From the NCBI GenBank assembly GCA_000987045.1, contig LAKY01000019.1, positions 1-57,170 on the forward strand: a stretch of DNA of 57,170 nucleotides. Reading direction: 5' to 3'. The DNA is from Clostridiales bacterium PH28_bin88. GTDB lineage: Bacteria > Bacillota > PH28-bin88. The translations under genes and the position numbers were made by a program. Shown piece by piece: positions 1 through 8,571 of this stretch (positions are counted from its first letter, which is position 1; each line of letters starts with the position of its first letter). A model generated the notes under the pieces. It did no database searches, was not told the origin of the DNA, and saw only the letters and a list, made by a program, of their open reading frames with translations.

Positions 1-9
1 GAAAACTGC

Positions 10-672
10 ATGTCCGGTGACAACGGGGGCTGGCACCTCGTGAGGGGTGCCTTCTACCCACTGAGTCAACTGATTGAATACGCTTTTGTTCTGGAAAATA
101 TTGAGTTAGCTCAACGTACTTTACAAACATTCGAAGAGCATCCGGTAAAAAGTGAAATATCTCGCCCGTACCTGACGATGGCCCGGTTGCTGATCGACAG
201 GAAACGGGTTAAGGAAGCCAATGAAGTGCTGGGGCGAATCCTACCTTCTCGCTCAATTAACGACACCGTAGAAGCCGCTATTCTAAGAAAGAGGGCTGGG
301 GACTTCAAGGGGGCTCATCATCTTTTTGCTGAAGCTTATTCCGTAAATCCCGATGACCCCAAAATCGTGCACGAGTTTGCGCAGACGAAATCGGGACTAG
401 CGCGGGGTTTGTGGAGGAGGGAAGACATAGAGACCAAGAAACGATTAAACCGGGAAGCTGCGGAATTACTTCGACGAGCGATTCAACTGGCAGATAATCC
501 TGTGCGTGAAGCGTGGTGCTGGTTCGATTTAGCCCGGATCCTTGACTGGCTTAGGTCTCCCAAAAGTGAAATAGAGGCAGCTTTTCTAAAAGCGCGATCA
601 TTAGTACCCGATGAGCCTCGTTTCCAACAAGGCTACCAGCAGTGGAAACAAAAAATATCGGGACGAGGATGA
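10..672 (+). CDS. TPR-like repeat protein, possibly missing its N-terminus
   Basis: The 220-residue product is helical and repeat-like. Segments such as the one near residues 85-115 (AGDFKGAHHLFAEAYSVNPD) and the one near residues 180-205 have the tetratricopeptide pattern of paired helices with small residues and a closing Pro/Asp. No enzymatic motif is visible. TPR proteins usually act as protein-binding scaffolds. The first ATG is only ten bases from the window edge and has no visible ribosome site, so the gene may begin upstream. The start is therefore uncertain. The function is unknown. Confidence 0.55.
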   Translation: MSGDNGGWHLVRGAFYPLSQLIEYAFVLENIELAQRTLQTFEEHPVKSEISRPYLTMARLLIDRKRVKEANEVLGRILPSRSINDTVEAAILRKRAGDFKGAHHLFAEAYSVNPDDPKIVHEFAQTKSGLARGLWRREDIETKKRLNREAAELLRRAIQLADNPVREAWCWFDLARILDWLRSPKSEIEAAFLKARSLVPDEPRFQQGYQQWKQKISGRG

Positions 673-747
673 ACCTGGGAGTGCGGCGTTTGGGCTAACT
701 GGAAATGTCATGCGCCAGTTGTCATCTTTATGGAGGATTACGAAATA

Positions 748-1926
748 ATGGCTGTAATAAAGCTGCAAAAAGGTCGGCAGAAACGCATCGAGGCCGGGCA
801 TCCCTGGGTATACAGGAATGAGGTAGAGGAAATCCACGGGGATTACCAACCCGGAGATATTGTGGACGTGGTGGATTTCCGCGGGCGGTTTGCGGGGAGA
901 GGCTACATCAACCCGGCTTCCATGATTTTAGTCCGGATCCTTACCCGCAGGCAGGATGAGGTAAACAGGGAGTTTTTCCGCCGGCGCATTGCCGCCGCCT
1001 GGAATTACCGCCAACGGATCATGGAAGGGACCGATTCCGATTCCTGCCGGGTGATTTTCGGGGAAGCTGACCTGCTGCCGGGGCTCATCGTGGACAAGTT
1101 CGCCGGGTACCTGGTGGTGCAGACCCTCGCCCTGGGCATTGCCCGGTGGCAGGACGAGATAGTGGAAATGCTGGATGAGATGGTGAAACCTGAGGGCATC
1201 TATGAGCGGAACGACGCTGCGGTGCGGGAACTGGAGGGGCTGGAGCAGCGGCAGGGGTACTTGAAGGGGGATTTCGACCCCCTGGTAACCATCCGGGAGA
1301 ACGGGTTGCAGCTTTACGTGGACGTGGCCCGCGGCCAGAAGACCGGGTACTTCCTGGACCAGCGGGAAAACCGGGCCGCCATCAAGGAATTCGTCCGAGG
1401 AGCCCGGGTGCTGGACTGCTTCTGCCACACCGGTTCCTTCGCCCTCCACGCCGCCATGTACGGGGCGCGGGAAGTGCTGGGGCTGGATATCTCGGACCAG
1501 GCGGTGGAGATGGCCCAGAAAAATGCCGCGCTGAACGACCTGGGCGACCGCTGCTCCTTCCGGGCGGGCAACGCCTTCGACGAACTGCGTGCCTTTGACC
1601 AGGCGGGGGAGACCTTCGACACCGTCATCCTGGACCCGCCCGCCTTCACCAAGACCAGGGCCGCCCTGGAGGGCGCCATCCGCGGGTACAAGGAGATCAA
1701 CCTGCGGGCCATGCGGCTGTTGCCGCCCGGCGGGTTTCTGATTACCAACTCCTGCTCCTACCACCTGCCGGAGCACCTGTTTCTGGAAACCGTCCATGAA
1801 GCCGCCCGGGACGTCAAGCGCACGTTGCGCCTTATTGAACTGCGGCGGCAGGCCAGGGACCACCCCATGCTGGTGGGTTACGACGAGTCCCACTACCTCA
1901 AGTGCCTCATCCTGCAAGTGCTGTAG
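748..1926 (+). CDS. rlmI: Class I SAM-dependent 23S rRNA methyltransferase, RlmI/RlmK-like
   Basis: The predicted role is 5-methylcytosine formation in 23S rRNA, by family. The 392-residue protein has an N-terminal PUA-type RNA-binding domain (residues about 1-75, with GHPWVYRNEV), a central EEHEE-like segment, and a Rossmann methyltransferase domain. Visible motifs are the SAM-binding VLDCFCHTGSFALHA, the acidic LGLDIS, and the catalytic VILDPPAFTK followed by SCSYHL. The ATG at 748 is preferred over the in-frame ATG at 730 because GGAGG lies at 732-736, eleven bases upstream of 748. The length is normal for the family. Its 3' end faces the methyltransferase gene on the other strand. Confidence 0.85.
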   Translation: MAVIKLQKGRQKRIEAGHPWVYRNEVEEIHGDYQPGDIVDVVDFRGRFAGRGYINPASMILVRILTRRQDEVNREFFRRRIAAAWNYRQRIMEGTDSDSCRVIFGEADLLPGLIVDKFAGYLVVQTLALGIARWQDEIVEMLDEMVKPEGIYERNDAAVRELEGLEQRQGYLKGDFDPLVTIRENGLQLYVDVARGQKTGYFLDQRENRAAIKEFVRGARVLDCFCHTGSFALHAAMYGAREVLGLDISDQAVEMAQKNAALNDLGDRCSFRAGNAFDELRAFDQAGETFDTVILDPPAFTKTRAALEGAIRGYKEINLRAMRLLPPGGFLITNSCSYHLPEHLFLETVHEAARDVKRTLRLIELRRQARDHPMLVGYDESHYLKCLILQVL

Positions 1927-1949
1927 TCAATGGACATACTAACAGACCG

Positions 1950-2576
1950 CTATGTTTTGGGCTGGCAGAGGAAGATGCCGATGGTGTCCAGTTCCGCATA
2001 CTCCTCAATGAAAAAACCTGTCTCCAGCAGGAGGTTCTCCAGGTTGCTTCTGATGAACTCGTGGTAGAAGCCTCCCTCCAGCCTCTCCACCAGGGAAACA
2101 CCCCACCGCCACACCGGGTTAGCCGGTACCTTAACCCAATCCACCACCACCACCCTGCCCGTGGTTACTCTGTTCATTTCTGACAGCACCTTCCGCCGTG
2201 CCTCCGGCGGCATTTCATGCAGGGCCATGGAGATGGTGCTGATGTGAAAGGTGTTGTCCGGGAAGCTCATGCGGGCGGCATCCTGCAGTTCGAACCGGGG
2301 CCCCGACCCGCGGAGCTTTTTCCGGGCTCTCTGCAGCATGGCCGGCGACAGGTCGATAGCGGTAACCCGGGCGCCCCGCCGGGCCAGTTCGTAGGCCAGA
2401 ATGCCCGTGCCGGTACAGGCGTCCAGCACTTCCAGATCTTTAATTTCGCCCAGCATGCCGGCGGCCCGGACCGCCTTTGACTGCATGGCGGGGCCAACCA
2501 GGGCGTCGTACCAGGGCGCGATCCGGTTGATGAAGCCGCCTACCTTATGGTAATAATAGTCGTTGTGATCGCTCAA
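1950..2576 (-). CDS. Class I SAM-dependent methyltransferase, UbiE/MenG-like
   Basis: A 208-residue protein with the Rossmann methyltransferase signature: VLDACTGTGILAYELARRGA (motif I), VTAIDLSPAML (acidic loop), an aromatic-Asp region and a late SMALHEMP motif typical of the UbiE/COQ5 group. It probably methylates a small molecule or lipid; the substrate cannot be read from the sequence. The start is a TTG at 2576, preceded by GAGGT. It converges on the rRNA methyltransferase, with only about 23 bases between the two ends. UbiE-like proteins are very diverse, so a quinone role is not implied. Confidence 0.75.
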   Translation of the reverse strand: MSDHNDYYYHKVGGFINRIAPWYDALVGPAMQSKAVRAAGMLGEIKDLEVLDACTGTGILAYELARRGARVTAIDLSPAMLQRARKKLRGSGPRFELQDAARMSFPDNTFHISTISMALHEMPPEARRKVLSEMNRVTTGRVVVVDWVKVPANPVWRWGVSLVERLEGGFYHEFIRSNLENLLLETGFFIEEYAELDTIGIFLCQPKT

Positions 2577-2626
2577 TGCTGCCGACCTCTTTTCTTTTCC
2601 GGCTTGTTAGCCAAAGTATACAGATA

Positions 2627-2740
2627 TTACGGCCTTAAGTCCATAAACTTTAACTCTCCCGCCGGAAAGTCCCCGCCCGGGTTGGTAATAAGGTTTCCCA
2701 GTCGCTTAACGCCGAGGGAAACCCTGTCCACGCCGTTTCA
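2627..2740 (-). pseudogene. Remnant of an aminotransferase C-terminus
   Basis: The minus strand reads VSLGVKRLGNLI and then about 20 more residues to a TAA at 2629-2627. The intact aminotransferase at 4531-5751 has ISLGVKRLGNLI near its own C-terminus. The match is too specific for chance, yet the frame here closes upstream within a few codons and nothing upstream resembles the rest of the enzyme. It is best read as a decayed fragment of a paralogous or duplicated copy. The upstream limit is approximate. Confidence 0.5.
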
Positions 2741-2764
2741 GCACTGTTCCAGCACCCGTAACTG

Positions 2765-2793
2765 TTGACCTGACAGGAAGATGGCGTTATGAT
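2765..2793 (+). promoter_or_regulatory. Vegetative promoter for the DUF401 gene
   Basis: TTGACC at 2765-2770 and TATGAT at 2788-2793 are separated by 17 bases. This is a good sigma-A match about 70 bases upstream of the permease start. Confidence 0.55.
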
Positions 2794-2865
2794 GGGAAAA
2801 GAACATGTGGGCAAAAAAGTGGCCAGGACCCTTGCACGGTAAAGCACACAGAAAGGGATGACAGC

Positions 2866-4071
2866 TTGGACGGTCTAAAGCTTATTGTTGTATTTGGATT
2901 AATGATGGTGCTTTTGTGGCGGCGGGTGCCGCTTTTCCCGGTGATTCTGGGTGGGGCGCTATTGATGGCTGTACTTTACCATACCCCGCCAATAGACCTT
3001 TTAACAACGGTCTGGGAAGCCACCAAAAGCCAAACTACCTTGCAACTTGAGATCATTCTACTTCTGATCATGATCTTCGAGCATCTCTTAGGCGAGTACG
3101 GATACTTAGATCGAATGCTGGCAGGCCTGCAGAGTGTTATCCGGGATCGACGAGCGGTAATGGCGCTTTTGCCCGCTTTTATCGGTTTGATGCCCTCTGC
3201 GGGAGGGGCGCTTTTTTCGGCCCCCCTGGTAGGCCGGGCGACGGACGGCACTACTATTGCAGCGGAAGACAAAAGCTTCGCGAATTTTTATTACCGGCAC
3301 ATCTGGGAATTCTTTCTTCCGCTATACCCCGGCGTATTACTGACTTCCAAGCTGAGCGGGATCCCCATTTCCCGTTTGATCCTGGCTCTGATGCCCTACG
3401 GGGTTTTAATGATCCTGTTGGGCTTGCCCGCCCTGATGCGGATTCCTGTAATGCGGGAGGAAAAGGTGCCGGCTGCGGGAAAGCAGGGTAGGGCGATGGA
3501 TCTGCTTGTCAGCGTGTTGCCGGTGCTGGTGGTAGTCTTGCTGGTTTTGCTGTTCGGCGTTGACGTAAGCTGGGCTGTGGGGATAGTACTGGTTTTTCTA
3601 TTGATCCGCCACAGATGTACACCCCGGCGTTTGTGGCATTTTTCCCGGGAGGCGGTCAAGGTTTCAACCCTCTTGCTGGTGTGGGGGATCATGGTCTTCA
3701 AAGAGGTACTGGTGGCAACGGGGGCGGTTGACGCTCTTCCTCCTCTTTTGGCCAGGCTGCCGGTACCGGAATTTGCCGTATTTGGGCTGATTACTTTTCT
3801 ATTGGGAGTGCTCACGGGAATCGTATCAGGCTACGTGGGTATCGCCTTTCCCCTAGCCATAGCTGCTCATGACGGCGGGATCAGCCTGCCGCTGGTGGTT
3901 TTCATGTACGTGGCGGGAATGGTCGGGAACATGTTGACTCCCATGCACCTGTGCCTTGTCCTCACGGTGGATTTCTTTAAGGCCGACCTGCAGAAGGTGA
4001 TCAAAAAGGTGGCGGGCCCGGTGACAGCCCTACTGGCGGTGGCGGTGGTCGTATTTCTCGTGGTTCGTTGA
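2866..4071 (+). CDS. DUF401 family integral membrane permease
   Basis: A 401-residue protein made almost entirely of hydrophobic segments, about ten to twelve membrane helices. It has the family's conserved loop around residues 100-125 (GLMPSAGGALFSAP) and a matching C-terminal half with GYVGIAFPLAIA and GNMLTPMHLCL. DUF401 proteins resemble ion-transporter superfamily carriers such as the GntP and dicarboxylate families; no substrate is established. The start is a TTG at 2866 after AAAGGG. The length is normal. It lies between a vegetative promoter and the cupin gene, with which it could be co-transcribed. Confidence 0.7.
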   Translation: MDGLKLIVVFGLMMVLLWRRVPLFPVILGGALLMAVLYHTPPIDLLTTVWEATKSQTTLQLEIILLLIMIFEHLLGEYGYLDRMLAGLQSVIRDRRAVMALLPAFIGLMPSAGGALFSAPLVGRATDGTTIAAEDKSFANFYYRHIWEFFLPLYPGVLLTSKLSGIPISRLILALMPYGVLMILLGLPALMRIPVMREEKVPAAGKQGRAMDLLVSVLPVLVVVLLVLLFGVDVSWAVGIVLVFLLIRHRCTPRRLWHFSREAVKVSTLLLVWGIMVFKEVLVATGAVDALPPLLARLPVPEFAVFGLITFLLGVLTGIVSGYVGIAFPLAIAAHDGGISLPLVVFMYVAGMVGNMLTPMHLCLVLTVDFFKADLQKVIKKVAGPVTALLAVAVVVFLVVR

Positions 4072-4187
4072 AAGTGATATAGGGGTATCGATTGCTGTTA
4101 AAGGGGATAAAATGGAGGCAAGTAAAGATACGCGGGGATCAAAACCTGCTCGCAGGAGCAGGATCAAAACACAAAGGGGAATCAGAG

Positions 4188-4517
4188 ATGGAAGAAAACC
4201 TGTACAGCCGGGCCATGGTACTGGGCGACCTGGTCGGTTACCAGCCGGGTGCTGTGGTGAGCCGCACCATACTGGACAAAAAGACTGGCACCGTGACTTT
4301 ATTTTCCTTTGCCGCCGGTCAAGGCCTGAGTGAACACACCGCTCCGTTCGATGCCCTGGTTTACATATTGGACGGCGAAGCGGAGATCACCATCTCCGGC
4401 GAGGCGCGTCTCGTCAAGTCGGGAGAAATGATCATTATGCCGGCCAACAAACCCCACGCACTGCGGGGGATCAAGGAATTCAAGATGCTATTGATCATGA
4501 TTCGTGGCGAAGAGTGA
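4188..4517 (+). CDS. Small cupin-domain protein
   Basis: A 109-residue single-domain cupin. The first motif shows EHTAPFDALVYILDGEAEI and the second shows MIIMPANKPHALRG. One His, one Glu-like and one later His position could bind a metal. Single cupins of this size often act as small metal-binding or ligand-binding proteins of unknown substrate. The ATG at 4188 has AAAGGGGA eight bases upstream. The in-frame extension back to 4092 is not protein-like and has no ribosome site. It lies 116 bases downstream of the permease. Confidence 0.75.
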   Translation: MEENLYSRAMVLGDLVGYQPGAVVSRTILDKKTGTVTLFSFAAGQGLSEHTAPFDALVYILDGEAEITISGEARLVKSGEMIIMPANKPHALRGIKEFKMLLIMIRGEE

Positions 4518-4530
4518 CATGGTGAAGACC

Positions 4531-5751
4531 TCAAGCTAAAGGTGGAAATGCATCCGCTCTGCCGGAATCCGGCGCCACGCCGGCGATCAGATTGCCCAAG
4601 CGTTTAACGCCGAGGGAGATATGCTCCGGGAGAGAGTTGGAAAAATTCAATCTCATGGTGTTTCGTCCTCCGCCGTTGGGGAAGAAAGGTGCGCCGGGGA
4701 CGTAAGCCACCCGGTGGGATACCGCTGCGGGCAGGAGGGCCTGGCAATCTATGCCCGCGGGCAGGGTGACCCAAAGGAACATGCCGCCCCGGGGGGTGGT
4801 CCAGCGGGCCTCATGCGGGAACCAGACGGACAACTGCTCCAGCATCAGATCCCGGCGCCGGCGGTATTCCTGCCGCAGCCTTCGCACATGCTGTTCCGTG
4901 TTATGATCGGCCAGGTACCGGTAGATCACCTGCTGAGTCAAAGTGCTGGTGTGCAGGTCGGTACACTGCTTGAGTAAAACCATCTTGGAGATTGCCTCGT
5001 GGTTGCCTATCGCCCATCCCAGCCGCAACCCCGGTGCGATGATTTTGGAGAAGGTGCTCAGGTAGATGACCGTGTCTTCCTGATCGAATGACTTCACGGG
5101 CGGTAGGGGATAACCTTCATAAATCAGTTCGCCGTAAGGGTCGTCTTCGATCACCGGTATCCGGTGTGCACCGGCGACCCTGGCCAGGTGCTGCCGGCGG
5201 TCCGGGGAGAGGGTGGTTCCGGTGGGGTTTTGGAAGTTGGGAACGGTATAGATTAACCTGGGGTTGTACCGGACGATTACATCCTCCAGGTTTTCCACCA
5301 CCATCCCGTCCGCATCCACGGGGAGGGATACCAGGTGCGCCTGGTACGAGTGCAGGGTCTGAAGGGCTGCCAGGTACGTCGGGCTTTCCAACAGCACCGT
5401 ATCACCCGGGTTGATAAAGAGTTTGGCCAACAGGTCCAGGGCCTGTTGAGAGCCGTTGGTGATCAGGATATTGGCGGAGGTTACCTGGCGGCAGCCAAGG
5501 GCGTGCATCCGGGCAGCAAGGAATTCGCGCAGCGGCAGGTAGCCTTCCGTGGTGCTGTACTGGAGGGCGGAAGAGGCTTCTTCGGACAGGACCTGCTGGT
5601 AGGCTTTTTTGATGGCTTCCGCCGGAAACAATTCGGGTGCGGGCAACCCTCCCGCAAAAGAGATCACGTCAGGCTGGGCTGTAACTTTCAAGATTTCCCG
5701 CACCGCTGAACTTTGCACCAGTCGTACCCGCTCCGCAAACTGGAAACTCAT
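4531..5751 (-). CDS. PLP-dependent aminotransferase, fold type I (LysN/2-aminoadipate type)
   Basis: A 406-residue class I/II aminotransferase related to 2-aminoadipate and aromatic aminotransferases and to the catalytic half of MocR regulators, but with no DNA-binding domain. Visible features are the N-terminal ISFAGGLPAPELFP, the NPTGTTLS loop, the PLP-lysine region YLSTFSKIIAPGLRLGW and the substrate Arg near TMRLNFSNS. The ATG at 5751 has AGGAGGAG just upstream. It lies 19 bases downstream of the TrmB-type regulator on the same strand, so the two probably form an operon. The exact amino donor is not readable. Confidence 0.8.
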   Translation of the reverse strand: MSFQFAERVRLVQSSAVREILKVTAQPDVISFAGGLPAPELFPAEAIKKAYQQVLSEEASSALQYSTTEGYLPLREFLAARMHALGCRQVTSANILITNGSQQALDLLAKLFINPGDTVLLESPTYLAALQTLHSYQAHLVSLPVDADGMVVENLEDVIVRYNPRLIYTVPNFQNPTGTTLSPDRRQHLARVAGAHRIPVIEDDPYGELIYEGYPLPPVKSFDQEDTVIYLSTFSKIIAPGLRLGWAIGNHEAISKMVLLKQCTDLHTSTLTQQVIYRYLADHNTEQHVRRLRQEYRRRRDLMLEQLSVWFPHEARWTTPRGGMFLWVTLPAGIDCQALLPAAVSHRVAYVPGAPFFPNGGGRNTMRLNFSNSLPEHISLGVKRLGNLIAGVAPDSGRADAFPPLA

Positions 5752-5770
5752 TCTTTTCTCCTCCTATCCG

Positions 5771-6601
5771 TCAATTCAAACGCGCCCGCATCGTAATACC
5801 GGGGGCAAAGAAGTCAAAGCCGAAGGAGCTACCGGTCTCGGCAGGTGTTTCCACGGAGACCTCCCGGATTTCCGCCCGCGGCTCAGTGCCATGGTGGTAC
5901 CCCGGTTCGAGCCCCGCCAATTCCCGGATGAGTTCCACCACCGCGGGGTTTTCTGTCCAGACAGCCGCGGCGGAGGTCTGTAAAGGGTCCTGCCCCATTA
6001 GCACCTCCCTGTCGTCCACTAACAACAGTAAATGCTGCACGGGGCCGGTCTCCGGAAAGGGTGTCACGGCACCCGTCAAACTTCCGGCAAAACCGGCTTT
6101 CAGCCCGGACGGGCAGGCCGAGACGCGAACGGTTACCCCACGGGCTTGCAGTTCCCGTACCTCTTTTTCCAGCGAGTTAAGCAAGCCGGAGGGAGCCAGC
6201 ATCACGGCTTCCCGCCGGGCACGGCCCAGCATTTCCCGGACCTGGGGAATGATTTGCGGAGCCATGAAGTTCAGGGCGCATTTAGGAAATTCGTTGTTTC
6301 GCAGTCGGGCCAGGCCGGTTTCCACCTCTTGAGCGGCATGCTCAAAGCTCTCCCTGAGTTTCTTGATTAACTGGCGGGGAGGGATGGGTACATACTTGAC
6401 GGGGTCGCCGCCCAGGCCGACGACCGCACCCCGTTCCACCAGCCGGGGGAGCGTCTCGTAGACTTTGGCCTGAGGTACTCCTGAAGACTTGCTGAGCTCG
6501 TAACCGGTGGCGGGGTGGCGGAGCACCAGGGCCAGGTAGGTTGCTGCTTCGTAGCCGGTGAAGCCCAGGTCTTGCAGGGCTTTTTCCACTTGATGACGCA
6601 T
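5771..6601 (-). CDS. TrmB-family transcriptional regulator
   Basis: A 276-residue protein whose first 70 residues form a TrmB-type winged helix (DLGFTGYEAATYLALVLRHPATGYELSKSSGVPQAKVYETLPRL region). A PLD-like sensor domain follows, with LAPSGLLNSLEKEVRELQARGV near residue 140. TrmB proteins are mostly known as sugar-responsive regulators. Here the neighbour is an aminotransferase, so the ligand could be an amino acid or keto acid; this is inference. The ATG at 6601 has GGGAGG upstream. A sigma-A promoter lies at 6634-6662. Confidence 0.75.
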   Translation of the reverse strand: MRHQVEKALQDLGFTGYEAATYLALVLRHPATGYELSKSSGVPQAKVYETLPRLVERGAVVGLGGDPVKYVPIPPRQLIKKLRESFEHAAQEVETGLARLRNNEFPKCALNFMAPQIIPQVREMLGRARREAVMLAPSGLLNSLEKEVRELQARGVTVRVSACPSGLKAGFAGSLTGAVTPFPETGPVQHLLLLVDDREVLMGQDPLQTSAAAVWTENPAVVELIRELAGLEPGYHHGTEPRAEIREVSVETPAETGSSFGFDFFAPGITMRARLN

Positions 6602-6633
6602 ACCGGTTCCTCCCTACAAAAGTAGTTAGGAAG

Positions 6634-6662
6634 ATGATAGCAAGACTTGGCACTTCTGTCAA
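6634..6662 (-). promoter_or_regulatory. Vegetative promoter for trmB-aminotransferase
   Basis: Read on the minus strand, TTGACA (6662-6657) and TATCAT (6639-6634) are 17 bases apart, about 35 bases upstream of the regulator start. Confidence 0.6.
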
Positions 6663-6677
6663 TAGCACGTATAAAAC

Positions 6678-6795
6678 ATACCCCCGACTTCAGTCGGGGG
6701 TAATTGAAGGATTCTACCAATTTCCAAAACCCCCGTTTTTAAACGGGGGATTGACAGATGTGAAAGCTTTCCGACTGAAAGTCGGGGGGTTTTAG
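6678..6795. repeat. Compact element framed by inverted hairpins (MITE-like)
   Basis: The left end is a near-perfect palindrome, CCCCCGACT-TC-AGTCGGGGG at 6681-6700. The centre is CCCCCGTTT-TTA-AACGGGGG at about 6728-6748. The right end, around 6767-6795, carries an inverted relative of the left palindrome (CCGACTGAAAGTCGGGGGG). No reading frame is convincing. The arrangement resembles small non-autonomous elements derived from IS200/IS605 ends, or a tandem terminator region between the trmB and formate dehydrogenase operons. Confidence 0.45.
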
Positions 6796-6852
6796 ACCGT
6801 TGAAAATAACCTCTCACTATCGGGGGCATGCTAATCCACGGAGGTGGTATGC

Positions 6853-8571
6853 TTGGCCTCGCTGGAAGAGTTCAAGGAAATGCGCCAGCAACTCATGGCG
6901 AAGCAGGAGGAAGAAATCGCGCCGCGGGTGACGGTGGGAATGGGGACCTGCGGCCTGGCCGCCGGCGCCGGTGATGTGTTCCGGGCGGCAGGCGATTACA
7001 TAAAAGACAAGGGGATCCGGGCGGTGCTGAAGCCGGTGGGCTGCATCGGCCTGGATGAAGAGGAGGCGCTGCTGGACGTGAAGCTGCCGGGGGAGCCCCG
7101 GGTAAGCTACGGCCGGGTGACCCCCGACATGGTCCCCCGCATCCTGGATGAACACGCTGGGGGTGGCCGGCCGGTGGAGGAGTGGGTCATCGGCCGCATC
7201 CACGAAGAAGGGGTTCCTTATCCGGACATGCCCTTCTACCAGAAGCAGCGGCGTCACGTCTTGCATAAGTGCGGGTTCATCAACCCCGAGCGCCTGGAGG
7301 ACTACCTGAAGTGGGGCGGGTACGGCGCCTTGCTGCAGGTGTTCGCCGGCATGAGCCGGGAGGAGGTAATCAACACTGTCAAGGAGTCGGGGTTGAGGGG
7401 CCGGGGCGGCGCCGGGTTCCCCACCGGCCTCAAGTGGGAGTTCGCCTCCCGCGTCCCGGGGGACAAGAAGTACCTGGTGTGCAACGCCGACGAGGGCGAC
7501 CCGGGGGCCTTCATGGACCGCTCCCTGCTGGAGGGTGACCCCCACGCGGTGATCGAGGGGATGCTTATCGGGGCCTACGCCATCGGGGCGGACGAGGGAT
7601 ACCTCTACGTGCGGGCGGAGTACCCGCTGGCCATCAAGCGCCTGAGGCTCGCCATGGCCCAGGCGAAAAAGCATGGTCTGCTGGGAGAAAACATCCTGGG
7701 TACCGGCTTCACCTTCCACCTGAAGATCAAGGAGGGGGCCGGCGCTTTTGTGTGCGGCGAGGAGACCGCCCTGATGAACTCCATCCAGGGCAAGCGGGGC
7801 ATGCCGCGGCCCCGGCCGCCCTTCCCCGCCGAGAAGGGGCTCTGGGGCAAACCCACCAACATCAACAACGTGGAGACCTGGGCCAACGTCCCCCTGATTA
7901 TTGTGAAGGGCGCCCGGTGGTACCGAGAGCAGGGCACCGAGGGCAGCAAGGGGACCAAGATCTTTGCCGTCACCGGCAAGGTGAAGAACACCGGGCTGGC
8001 GGAAGTGCCCATGGGCACCACCATCCGGGAGATCGTCTTCGATATCGGCGGGGGTATCCGGGAGGGGAAAAGGTTCAAGGCGGTGCAGATCGGGGGGCCT
8101 TCCGGGGGCTGCCTGCCGGAATCTCTGCTGGACACCCCGGTGGACTACGATTCCTTGACCGCCGCGGGGTCCATGATGGGTTCCGGCGGCCTGGTGGTGC
8201 TGGACGAGTCCACCTGCATGGTGGACTTTGCCAAGTTCTTCATCGCCTTTTCCCGCAACGAGTCCTGCGGCAAGTGCACCCCCTGCCGGGAGGGGACGGT
8301 GCGCATGCTGGAGATGCTCACCCGCATCACCGAGGGGCGGGGAGAACCCAAGGACCTGGAAAAGCTGGCGGAACTGGGGACGGTGATGCGGGACACCTCC
8401 CTGTGTGGGCTGGGGCAGACCGCCCCCAACCCGGTACTGAGCACCCTCCGCTACTTCCGGGAGGAGTACGAGGCGCACCTGAGAAAGGAGTGCCCCGCCG
8501 GCGTGTGCCGGTTCGTCCACGTGGAGCCCGCTACCAAAGCCGCGGCAGGGGAAGGGGGCAACCGTACGTGA
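6853..8571 (+). CDS. fdhB: NuoF-like NADH-binding subunit of formate dehydrogenase
   Basis: The diaphorase subunit that would pass electrons between NAD(P)H and the formate dehydrogenase catalytic subunit. In the 572 residues there is an N-terminal thioredoxin-like segment (GMGTCGLAAGA, then VGCIGL), the FMN/NADH site (GRGGAGFPTGLKWEF, CNADEGDPGAFMDRS), a SLBB-type region, and the 4Fe-4S motif ESCGKCTPCREGT with a later Cys in TSLCGLGQ. It lacks the C-terminal two-cluster ferredoxin domain found in HydB. Where relatives have GCIGxC it has GCIGLD, so the first cluster may be lost. The TTG at 6853 is preferred over the GTG at 6844 because GGAGGTG spans 6840-6846. Its stop overlaps the next start. 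Confidence 0.82.
   Translation: MASLEEFKEMRQQLMAKQEEEIAPRVTVGMGTCGLAAGAGDVFRAAGDYIKDKGIRAVLKPVGCIGLDEEEALLDVKLPGEPRVSYGRVTPDMVPRILDEHAGGGRPVEEWVIGRIHEEGVPYPDMPFYQKQRRHVLHKCGFINPERLEDYLKWGGYGALLQVFAGMSREEVINTVKESGLRGRGGAGFPTGLKWEFASRVPGDKKYLVCNADEGDPGAFMDRSLLEGDPHAVIEGMLIGAYAIGADEGYLYVRAEYPLAIKRLRLAMAQAKKHGLLGENILGTGFTFHLKIKEGAGAFVCGEETALMNSIQGKRGMPRPRPPFPAEKGLWGKPTNINNVETWANVPLIIVKGARWYREQGTEGSKGTKIFAVTGKVKNTGLAEVPMGTTIREIVFDIGGGIREGKRFKAVQIGGPSGGCLPESLLDTPVDYDSLTAAGSMMGSGGLVVLDESTCMVDFAKFFIAFSRNESCGKCTPCREGTVRMLEMLTRITEGRGEPKDLEKLAELGTVMRDTSLCGLGQTAPNPVLSTLRYFREEYEAHLRKECPAGVCRFVHVEPATKAAAGEGGNRT

Noticed and set aside
6817..8520. 567-residue open frame on the minus strand opposite the NuoF-like gene
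   Set aside because: It is a GC-rich shadow frame without motifs; the plus-strand gene has all family signatures.
7752..8567. Long open frame fused upstream of fdhA
   Set aside because: It lies in another frame within the NuoF-like gene and has the Arg/Gly/His-rich composition of a shadow frame.
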